A DNA stretch of 64,000 bases from contig NZ_JACJSB010000021.1 of assembly GCF_014697585.1 (NCBI RefSeq), forward strand, positions 16,630 through 80,629, in the 5' to 3' direction. Below the pieces are notes generated by a model that ran no database searches, was not told the origin of the DNA, and saw nothing but the letters and a program-made list of their open reading frames with translations. Source of the stretch: Dolichospermum sp. FACHB-1091 (lineage in GTDB: Bacteria; Cyanobacteriota; Cyanobacteriia; Cyanobacteriales; Nostocaceae). Made by a program: the position numbers and the translations under genes. Below are positions 10,373-16,636 of the stretch, one piece after another; positions within the stretch are counted from its first letter, which is position 1; each line of letters starts with the position of its first letter.

Positions 10373-12679
10373 TTACATCCACATAGGAAAAGGATTGAGT
10401 TGATTTTCTGTTAAAGACTCAGACAACCATCCCATTTTTAACGATACATCATACAATCTTCCTGCCCCCAAACGTTTCCATAGGTGTCGCAGTCCTGGCA
10501 CGATCACTTTTGCTACCTTTAAGCCAATGTCTGGACGAGTTTGATCTAATACTAGCATTTCCATGTTTTTCTCCTCGACAATTTTTTGACAAAGTTTTAC
10601 GTCATCTAAAAGATCATTACTGAAAAACTGGGCATAATCTGTCTGGTTTTTGGCTTTTAGATGGGAGTCAGGTATTAAATAGGAATGATCGCTTAATTTT
10701 GCTTCTTTCCACCAAGTAAGGGCTAAAGGATCAACATATTGGGGATAATTTGTTGTTCCGTCGGGGTTAGCGGCTAAAACACTGGGTAGAATTTGATTCA
10801 GTTCTGTTAAAGCGCGACTGAGGGCAATATTGACATCAAAATGCGTACCGTAGCCTAAAATAATATCCTCTACAGAGCTATCTTTTTTAGCAGAAATGGC
10901 GGCAAAGCTGGGAATATTTAGATCGTTAGTGATATCTAATACCCATAATTCTCTACCTAATTCTTGATAATATTCTCTCAGATTTTGAACGTAGGGATCG
11001 TTAAAACTATTTAGATTAACTTGGGGCTTAGAGAGACGGTTATACCACCATAAAGCAATGCTATCCCGCTCTACTAATTCCATAAATCCTTGCAAGATTG
11101 CCTCTTCAATGGTATTTCCTGCGGCACAACCGTTAGAGTCTGCCCAACAATCTAGATAATCCCGTTGAGGATAGCCATAATAACAATAAGCGGTGGGTAA
11201 ATATTTAAAATCTCCTGCGGTTAATGACCAAACAGGTGTCCAGTCAATTTCTCGCTCTTGATCAAAGGGTTCAGGTACTTTTTGAAACCAACCATGACAG
11301 TTAGTATTCCATTCTATTCTGCTGTCATATTGTTGTTGACTAAAATTCATGCAATGATTAGGATGAATAGCGCGATCGCCCATTTTTTGATAACTATTTT
11401 TTATCCTGATTTCGTTGCCTTGAAATACCCCAGAATAACGTTCGATTGCTTCACAAAAACCACTGGCTCTGGCTTGAATATCGGTTCTTCCCTTACCTGA
11501 ACTTTTGCCTCCCAAATTTTTATGCAGATTCTCTAAATCATCAAAAATGGTGACAAAATGATGCTTGGCAATGTAGGTATGGTTTAATGGATTTAACGGA
11601 ATTTTAATTAATTCTCGAACTACACCTGTTATGGGACTAATAAAATGCTGATATTTTCTAAGGGTTTCTTGCGGGGAACAAATGCGATGGCCGCCATCAG
11701 TAGTAAAAGTTTTTGGACGATGACCTAAGACCACTGGCACAGGTTTTTGCATTAATTCATGGCTCATTTGTCCACAACTCGGACATTGGGGACGTTTAAT
11801 AACAAAGTGTTCTTGACTTTTAAAAGTTAGAGTATCATAGGTGATTAAAGTCTGATTTAACTGGCTATTTTTTTTCTGAATAATCCATTTAAAAACTTCC
11901 GTTGCCACCATTCCTAACGCAGTTTCTAGACTAGAAGGTAAAAGACTTTGGGGGGAAATAGGAGCAAACAAATCTTGATTCTGTCTTTGAATAAAACTGG
12001 CCATTGGCCGATTATCTTGCAAACGATGGGCTAGACATTGCCAACAGGCGGTTTCTTGAGTCTTAAAAATCGGACCCATCCAGAAAATTGTACCGACAGG
12101 TTTTACTAATAGCCAAGGAGTTTGAGATTGTAGGGCTTGTTGATTAAACTCTTTTAAATTCGGGTTAAGATAATCATCTATCAAAACGATGGTTAGATCA
12201 GGGGAATCCGTTTCCTTAACTACTTGAATATTTAACGATTTTAAATTATTAATTAACGCTTCTGTTCCTGGACAATCAAAAGATCTAACGGCAATTTTTG
12301 TCGTCTTCAATCTTTCATTAGCAAGTTTCGGTTGAATATTCAGATGTTCACAAAAAACGAGTAAATTTTCGGGTAAAATATTTTCATTTTCGACCAGATA
12401 ACCTTCTCTTTCTAGTTGAAATAGGGCGGCTTGAATTTTAAGACTAATATTTAAAACTTCTTGAAATAAGGTTGCATTATCTTGAATTGTGGACAGTAAT
12501 TGCCATTGGATTTTGTCAATAATTTCATCGTTAGTGCGATCGCCGTCCACCAGAGAAGCAACCAAATATAAAAATTGGTCTTGCAAACAGACCGATCCTC
12601 TTTCCGACAATAGCAACACTTGATCGGGGGCGATCGTTGAAACCGAATAACAGGATTTAAAACGCGGTCTAGAGAGCAT
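10373..12679 (-). CDS. Fused TOMM cyclodehydratase: E1-like leader-binding domain plus YcaO (PatD/TruD-like)
   Basis: 768 residues, close to the roughly 780 of PatD/TruD. The N-terminus (about 1-120) is a winged-helix RRE-like leader-binding segment. Residues 120-320 are E1-like, with two zinc CxxC pairs (CWQC and CPSC). From about 340 it is a YcaO domain with the ATP/Mg motif GKSSGKGRTDIQARASGFCE, ERYSG and later ELVERDS. Family role: ATP-dependent cyclisation of Cys/Ser/Thr in a precursor peptide, or related backbone amidation. The C-terminus is NPFPMWM, not the PxPxP end of many YcaO proteins, and the same NPFPxWM end is kept in the remnant at 8518. No cyanobactin protease genes or precursor are adjacent. 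The ATG at 12679 is preceded by the tail of a deleted AAA gene. Confidence 0.85.
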   Translation of the reverse strand: MLSRPRFKSCYSVSTIAPDQVLLLSERGSVCLQDQFLYLVASLVDGDRTNDEIIDKIQWQLLSTIQDNATLFQEVLNISLKIQAALFQLEREGYLVENENILPENLLVFCEHLNIQPKLANERLKTTKIAVRSFDCPGTEALINNLKSLNIQVVKETDSPDLTIVLIDDYLNPNLKEFNQQALQSQTPWLLVKPVGTIFWMGPIFKTQETACWQCLAHRLQDNRPMASFIQRQNQDLFAPISPQSLLPSSLETALGMVATEVFKWIIQKKNSQLNQTLITYDTLTFKSQEHFVIKRPQCPSCGQMSHELMQKPVPVVLGHRPKTFTTDGGHRICSPQETLRKYQHFISPITGVVRELIKIPLNPLNHTYIAKHHFVTIFDDLENLHKNLGGKSSGKGRTDIQARASGFCEAIERYSGVFQGNEIRIKNSYQKMGDRAIHPNHCMNFSQQQYDSRIEWNTNCHGWFQKVPEPFDQEREIDWTPVWSLTAGDFKYLPTAYCYYGYPQRDYLDCWADSNGCAAGNTIEEAILQGFMELVERDSIALWWYNRLSKPQVNLNSFNDPYVQNLREYYQELGRELWVLDITNDLNIPSFAAISAKKDSSVEDIILGYGTHFDVNIALSRALTELNQILPSVLAANPDGTTNYPQYVDPLALTWWKEAKLSDHSYLIPDSHLKAKNQTDYAQFFSNDLLDDVKLCQKIVEEKNMEMLVLDQTRPDIGLKVAKVIVPGLRHLWKRLGAGRLYDVSLKMGWLSESLTENQLNPFPMWM

Positions 12680-12702
12680 AATTTTGATGATTTAGGAAAA
12701 CT
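12647..12702 (-). repeat. Duplicated junction: AAA gene 3' end over ycaO 5' end, copy 1
   Basis: This 56-base block is nearly identical to 14667-14722. Here it forms the start of the intact ycaO gene plus the last codons of a deleted AAA gene. In the other copy it is the end of the intact AAA gene plus the first codons of a lost ycaO. In the AAA copy the ycaO ATG lies inside the last codons of AAA, an 11-base overlap, which shows that the two genes were once translationally coupled. Confidence 0.85.
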
Positions 12703-12719
12703 TCTAGTGTTTGAGTGCA

Positions 12720-12810
12720 ATTTTAAGTTTAACTGTCTTATTTTAAGGTAAAAGTCGGAACAAAGATAGTCAGAAGTCAGAACGAAGTCAGTCAATCTCA
12801 GGTTTGAAGT
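12720..12810 (-). repeat. Copy of the AAA-gene upstream region (in front of ycaO)
   Basis: Bases 12720-12768 match 16007-16055, the stretch directly before the ATG of the intact HTH-AAA gene; the next bases keep the AGTCAG/GAAG repeats. It presumably carries the old operon promoter and now lies 41 bases before the ycaO start. The AAA coding region that should separate the two has been removed cleanly, so ycaO may now be driven by this segment. Confidence 0.75.
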
Positions 12811-12817
12811 TAGATAG

Positions 12818-12892
12818 GCGAGGGCGCGTTGGTTGGGGTAGCGGTTTGGTTGGAGAGTTTGTTGGACTTTCGGCGAATCGCTGTATTGAGGG
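12818..12892 (-). pseudogene. Remnant of the N-terminus of a second HTH-AAA gene
   Basis: Bases 12818-12892 align with 15908-16004, the first codons (HTH region) of the intact AAA gene. A deletion removes about 15-20 bases and the start codon is mutated. It carries its own upstream copy at 12893-12981. Too short to encode anything. Confidence 0.7.
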
Positions 12893-12981
12893 GGGACTTT
12901 AAGGTTAATGGTCTTATTCTCAGGTGAAAGTCAGAAAGAAGTCAGGTGTTCTCAGGTTTGAACTCAGGTAGCGGCGGGGTT
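12893..12981 (-). repeat. Further copy of the AAA-gene upstream region
   Basis: This stretch is very close to 16010-16130: GAAAGAAGTCAGGTGTTCTC followed by the same tail. It is the third copy of this upstream region in the window, after 12720-12810 and 16007-16130, and supports repeated duplication of the operon front. Confidence 0.75.
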
Positions 12982-13067
12982 TGATAGATAGTGTCAGGTT
13001 CAAAGACATCGAGAAAGGTGATTGAACAAATCACCCCAAAAAACCAGACGCTTTGCCTTAAAATTAA

Positions 13068-13830
13068 AATATCCATATTCTTACTCAGGTTGTCGCGGCC
13101 GAAGGTGACTTTAATCGCGATATCGACCAAGCCATCCAGACACTGGGCGATTCGGCGATCAAGACGAGCGAGGAGGAGGAGATCGAAACCCTTAAAAAAG
13201 CCATCACCAAAGGTATTAGGACTTACGCACAAGTCACGGAATAATGAACCACGTTCGCGGAGCGTCCCGTCAGGGATAGGAACGAAGAGAACGAAGAAAA
13301 GAGGGTTTGAGAGATATTTTGCGTAAGTCCTGGGTATTAGTGACATTCTTACTGAGGTTTTCGCGGCCGTCGGTACGGATAAGCCCCCTACCGATGGTGG
13401 CACTTCTGTGCCCTCCGTGAGTTTTGTCGTCTCGGCAATATCGGGAGCGCAGGAGGGCACCACTAAAACCCTTCAAGCGCGGGACGATCTCAAGGCTAAC
13501 AACCAAAAACTCGCGGAAGCTTACCAAAGGCTGGCGCAGGCCAACTCTCTCGTGGCAGTCGCCAAAGCTGTTCAAGTTCAAAACCAAATGTTTGTCGCCG
13601 AAATAGCCGTGACCCGAGAAAAAATCCTCGCTATCGCGACCGATTGGGGGCAATCTCCCGATGTGAGACCTCCAGGAAACGGTGTTAGCCTTGGATTCTT
13701 TCAATTCCACAGGGGGTCCCAAGAGATTCCCATTTGGCACCTGCAACCAATACTGCGGGATGCAAACAGTTCCTGGCAATCGTTGGTGATGAGATTGAAC
13801 AGGATCAAACGCGCGTTCACCGGTGTCTGA
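13068..13830 (+). pseudogene. Unknown coiled-coil gene, truncated and split by a MITE
   Basis: The frame from 13068 reads into a hydrophilic helical protein (DFNRDIDQAIQTLGDSAIK, then EEEEIETLKKAITKGI), stops making sense at the MITE, and continues after it in another frame (SDILTEVFAAVG, later NNQKLAEAYQRLAQANSL and FVAEIAVTREKILAIATDWG). Joining the two across the element restores one helical protein of at least 180 residues. No start codon exists at the 5' end, and the C-terminus after about 13665 loses its helical character. I do not recognise the family. Strand is opposite to the neighbouring ycaO and AAA genes and GC content is higher. Confidence 0.55.
13218..13331. mobile_element. MITE with AGGACTTACGCA terminal inverted repeats
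   Basis: Perfect 12-base inverted ends, AGGACTTACGCA (13218-13229) and TGCGTAAGTCCT (13320-13331), enclose about 90 bases without a gene. The hexamer GGTATT precedes the element (13212-13217) and recurs after it (13333-13338), a likely target duplication. The insertion adds 121 bases in total and so shifts the frame of the host pseudogene. The same end sequence occurs once at 891-902. Confidence 0.8.
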
Positions 13831-13944
13831 TCCACGCCAGGACGTTTTTAGGGTACGTTATATTAACGTACATTTTTATCTTTATTGACTTAATTATCTG
13901 CGTTACACTTTGCAAATGTATCCTCCGGTTTCTGTCAAAACGGA

Positions 13945-14193
13945 TTAGCAAGGGGGTAACTGAAAATGACCCGCAATAATCCCAGGAACAGTAATATCCT
14001 CATCTAATTCTTCCCACCTTAGAGCATAGCCGTTTACCTCAACCTTAACCGCCGCCAATTGCTCATTTGTCGCTTGTTTCAAGATGCAGAAGCGATCGCC
14101 AGGAAAACCGATAATACGTCCATCACTGAGTTCAACATATATCATGCGTTTGTCTGCCCAGGCTCGAATGGCGACAGGTTCAATAGTCATCAT
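13945..14193 (-). CDS. DUF2442 protein
   Basis: About 82 residues in the form chosen here (MMTIEPVAIRAWADKRMIYV and on). An upstream in-frame ATG at 14226 would add eleven residues and overlap the DUF4160 gene; the later start fits the family's usual N-terminus better. Conserved traits are the FPGDRF and LRWEELDEDITVPGI segments. DUF2442 proteins are commonly encoded next to DUF4160 proteins and are suspected to be toxin-antitoxin-like partners; the activity is not established. The gene follows DUF4160 with a gap of only a few bases. Confidence 0.8.
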   Translation of the reverse strand: MMTIEPVAIRAWADKRMIYVELSDGRIIGFPGDRFCILKQATNEQLAAVKVEVNGYALRWEELDEDITVPGIIAGHFQLPPC

Positions 14194-14197
14194 GGAA

Positions 14198-14437
14198 TTA
14201 ACGGTTGTGGAAATCACGATAAGCACTCCTTAAAAGAACTTGATTTTGATAAACTAACCTCTCTACTTCACGTAGCTCATGGGAAGGAATGCCACGATTA
14301 GAAGCTAAAATAACCATCGGTTCAAGCCAAAATTTACATTCGCCATCAGAAGAACGAACATGAATATGTGGCGGCTCGGAACCTTCATCAGAATAGAAGT
14401 GAAACCGAAAGTGTCCAATTCTAATTACCGTTGGCAT
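14198..14437 (-). CDS. DUF4160 protein
   Basis: 79 residues with the family hallmarks FRFHFYSDEGSEPPHIHV and a C-terminal REVERLVYQNQVLL helix. It precedes the DUF2442 gene on the same strand in a two-gene operon, an arrangement seen in many bacteria and often likened to toxin-antitoxin modules. The pair is enclosed by 16-base inverted repeats. The biochemical function is unknown. Confidence 0.85.
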   Translation of the reverse strand: MPTVIRIGHFRFHFYSDEGSEPPHIHVRSSDGECKFWLEPMVILASNRGIPSHELREVERLVYQNQVLLRSAYRDFHNR

Positions 14438-14595
14438 TTAGTGAAATTCGTAATCATCAAGAGTTGTTAGTTCTTGATTTTAATATTAACTGCAAGAATC
14501 ATCGATCTTGTAGAGTACGTTAATATAACGCGCCTTTTAATCGCGTTTTCCTATCTTACACTAATTGGCGATCGCTTTTTAAGTTTTTAATAACG

Positions 14596-14666
14596 GCGAT
14601 CGCGTTTCTGTGTCTTCAACTAAATTGCGATCACTTTTCTGTGTCTTCAACTAAATTGCAATCGCC
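14596..14666. repeat. 31-bp direct repeats with HIP1 motif
   Basis: Two full units and a partial third start at 14596, 14627 and 14658, each GCGATC-type start followed by TTTCTGTGTCTTCAACTAAA and TT. The first unit contains the HIP1 octamer GCGATCGC, and another octamer lies at about 14568. The array abuts the 3' end of the AAA gene/ycaO remnant junction. Confidence 0.75.
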
Positions 14667-14699
14667 ATAACAGGATTTAAAACGCGGTTTAGAGAGCAT
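14667..14699 (-). pseudogene. Remnant of a third ycaO gene (first 11 codons)
   Basis: An ATG at 14699 reads MLSKPRFKSCY, against MLSRPRFKSCY at the start of the intact ycaO, and then runs into unrelated repeat sequence. It overlaps the stop codon of the HTH-AAA gene at 14689 by 11 bases, preserving the ancestral gene order AAA then ycaO. Confidence 0.85.
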
Positions 14700-15999
14700 A
14701 ATTTTGATGGTTTAGGAAAAACTGGCGATATAACTCACAACTGAAAACAAAATTTGATTCTAACTGTTTAACCAATCCGAGACTGGTTAGTTTATGGACA
14801 AAAATTGGTTCTAGGTTAACCCGCTCAATACCGGGTAGAACTGAGTGGAGGGCTGTTAATAATTCGGGATATTCTTTTAAATATAACCAATGTCGCTGTA
14901 AATGATGGGTATAAATGCCGACATTTGTGGCAGAAGTTTCTAATAGATGCTCTAGGGTCATTTCTCGACGACTCAGGTGATAGAGGGCGATCTGTATCAA
15001 GGCGGGATGGCCACCCACCATCTCCATTAGTTTTTGACAATCTTCTCCCTGTTCCCAGTCCAGACCGTAGCATTGAGCTAATTTTTTAACTTCTTCTTCG
15101 GAAAAGTGAGTTAACTGAATGGGTAATCCGATATTGAAGGGGGACTGGTTAAGCTGGAGCGGGACGTAGATTTCTGTGGAGTGAACGATAACCAGGCGGA
15201 GTTTTTGCCAGAGGGGTGAGGTTTTGCTTTCTTCGTACCACGATCGCAGTAGGGGTAAAAAGTCCTGGGCCAGGTTGGAATGTTCAAAAATTTGTTGGGC
15301 TTCGTCTAGGGCTAAAATGAGGGGATTTTGAAGAGATTTTAGTAAATAGTCTTCAAAGTAGGAGGTACAGCTTATTTTACTGCCTAAGTCTTCATCCCAA
15401 TACTCGTCTAGGTGAGATTTGAGGTGCAGTTGTCGGGCAAGGTTGGCACAGAGCCAGCGCAAAAATTGGTTAAGGTCGTTTAAGATGGGGCGATCGACTT
15501 GGTCTAGGTTGAGGCTGACGGTGTGGTAGTTTTGAGTTTTGGCAAATTCTAAGATTCTCACTAGTAGGGAGGTTTTGCCCATTTCCCTCGGTGCTTTGAT
15601 GCGGATTAAGGTTCCTGGTTTTTTGATTTCTTGTTTGATATGGGCTTCGACGGGTTTGCGTTCGAGGTAAAAGGGGGAGCCAAGGGGGACTGCGCCGTTG
15701 GGGTAGGGTGGGGAATAATTATCAGGTTCCGTGTCAAAAAAATCGAGGCTTTGGGGTTTGGTGGGGGTGTTGGTTTCAAGGTCGAGGTTGGCGATGTCTT
15801 TCCATTTGAAGCCCAATTGCCGACTGAGTTCTTCAAAGGATTTGTAGTCAACGGGTTTACCCCTGAGAAAGTTATTGACGGTAGCAAGAGATAATCCAAC
15901 TTCTTCGGCTAGGGCCCGTTGGCTGGGGTAGCCGTTTCTTTGGAGGGCTAGTTTGACGCGGTCTAGTTGGGTTGGTTGGACTCTCAGCGATCGGGGCAT
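14689..15999 (-). CDS. HTH-AAA_35 ATPase (STAND-like)
   Basis: 436 residues. Residues 1-75 form a Cro/XRE-like helix-turn-helix (SQRALAEEVGLSLATVNNFL). After a proline-rich linker, residues 95-430 are an AAA_35-type ATPase with Walker A KAPREMGKTSLL and a Walker B-like LILALDEAQQIF. It resembles the C-terminal ATPase of the giant kinase at 1068-6968. The ATG at 15999 lies just after the duplicated upstream region. It was once followed by, and overlapped with, ycaO (see 14667-14699), so it probably belonged to the same system as a regulator or an ATP-driven accessory factor. Its target is unknown. Confidence 0.8.
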   Translation of the reverse strand: MPRSLRVQPTQLDRVKLALQRNGYPSQRALAEEVGLSLATVNNFLRGKPVDYKSFEELSRQLGFKWKDIANLDLETNTPTKPQSLDFFDTEPDNYSPPYPNGAVPLGSPFYLERKPVEAHIKQEIKKPGTLIRIKAPREMGKTSLLVRILEFAKTQNYHTVSLNLDQVDRPILNDLNQFLRWLCANLARQLHLKSHLDEYWDEDLGSKISCTSYFEDYLLKSLQNPLILALDEAQQIFEHSNLAQDFLPLLRSWYEESKTSPLWQKLRLVIVHSTEIYVPLQLNQSPFNIGLPIQLTHFSEEEVKKLAQCYGLDWEQGEDCQKLMEMVGGHPALIQIALYHLSRREMTLEHLLETSATNVGIYTHHLQRHWLYLKEYPELLTALHSVLPGIERVNLEPIFVHKLTSLGLVKQLESNFVFSCELYRQFFLNHQNYAL

Positions 16000-16006
16000 G
16001 GAGGCG

Positions 16007-16130
16007 ATTTTGAGTTTAACGCTCTTATTCTAAGGTAAAAGTCAGGCCAAAGATAGATGTAAGTCAGAAAGAAGTCAGAAAGAAGTCAGGTGTTCTCAGG
16101 TTTGAACTCAGGTAATGGTGGAGTTTAATA
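16007..16130 (-). promoter_or_regulatory. Upstream region of the HTH-AAA gene, founder of the repeat copies
   Basis: This segment recurs at 12720-12810 and 12893-12981. It includes AAGTCAGAAAG direct repeats at 16072-16087, the kind of short iteration that could bind the HTH protein encoded immediately downstream. No clear -10/-35 pair could be fixed. Confidence 0.45.
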
Positions 16131-16256
16131 GATCCCACATTCCGCACTTCATTTTGTAGCACAGAATGGGTATAATAAGTAACAAAAGTAGCTTAAATAT
16201 AAACAGATGACTTATTGAAAGCGATTGGGCATAAGGAAGATAGTCGTAGAGTGTAG

Positions 16257-16470
16257 TGAAGTTTATGGTGATTCAGCTTACACTGATTAGAGTATAGAAG
16301 ATGATCTCAAACAAACCAGTCAAGTTAGTTTGAAAGTGATGCGGAAAAAGAACTCTAAGCGTCAAGACCACCCTTGGATTCAATATATTAAACAACATAC
16401 TCGTCATTACATTGAAACCTTGTTTAGTGCTATCATAAGTAATTTTACCAAGTCCATTCATAGCGATTGT
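16257..16470 (+). pseudogene. IS982-type transposase remnant
   Basis: The frame gives YGDSAYTD, a TAG stop, then SIEDDLKQ, KNSKRQDHPWIQYIKQHTRH and YIETLFSAI...KSIH. This matches the C-terminal pattern of IS982-like transposases from memory. The N-terminal part is missing, an in-frame stop is present and the end is cut off by another gene fragment. Dead. Confidence 0.65.
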
Positions 16471-16633
16471 ACATTGGGGACATCCAGCAATCATGGGGAT
16501 TGCGATCTTTGTAGTGGGGACTTTTGTGGGAGTGACCGATTGGCATGGTAAGTTACTGGAGGATAAGAATGGAGATCTTCAAAGATGTCATGCTCATCGT
16601 CAATTAGCTCTTAGGTTATTTGTATTTTTTTGA
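16469..16633 (+). pseudogene. Truncated DUF4079 membrane protein (C-terminal part)
   Basis: The frame from 16469 reads VHWGHPAIMGIAIFVVGTFV, then GVTDWHGKL and a basic, helical tail ending at TGA in a T-run (16625-16633). HPAxMG followed by a glycine-rich membrane helix fits cyanobacterial DUF4079 proteins. The N-terminal half is absent; the transposase remnant takes its place. The usual C-terminal membrane helix is also missing. Confidence 0.5.
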
Positions 16634-16636
16634 TTT

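Larger units (their letters stand above)
13856..14530. mobile_element. Cassette bounded by perfect 16-bp inverted repeats
   Basis: CGTTATATTAACGTAC at 13856-13871 is the exact reverse complement of 14515-14530. Between them lie only the DUF4160 and DUF2442 genes. The left repeat is itself almost palindromic (13853-13871). No transposase is present. This may be a small mobile gene cassette or the trace of one; no clear target duplication is seen. Confidence 0.5.

Noticed and set aside
12451..12795. 114-codon minus-strand frame over the ycaO start
   Set aside because: It overlaps the conserved ycaO N-terminus in another frame and covers the duplicated upstream segment; a shadow.
12680..13070. 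Search for a short precursor peptide for the YcaO enzyme
   Set aside because: No short frame with a plausible start, a leader and a Cys/Ser/Thr-rich core was found between the ycaO start and the pseudogene; the space is occupied by copies of the AAA upstream region.
12942..13779. Minus-strand open frames over the MITE-split pseudogene
   Set aside because: The helical, compositionally sensible protein lies on the plus strand. The minus frames cross the MITE and do not resemble any protein I know.
13734..13979. Plus-strand frame with a hydrophobic C-terminus next to the DUF2442 gene
   Set aside because: It crosses the inverted repeat and the 3' end of DUF2442 and has no ribosome binding site; chance hydrophobicity of an AT-rich stretch.
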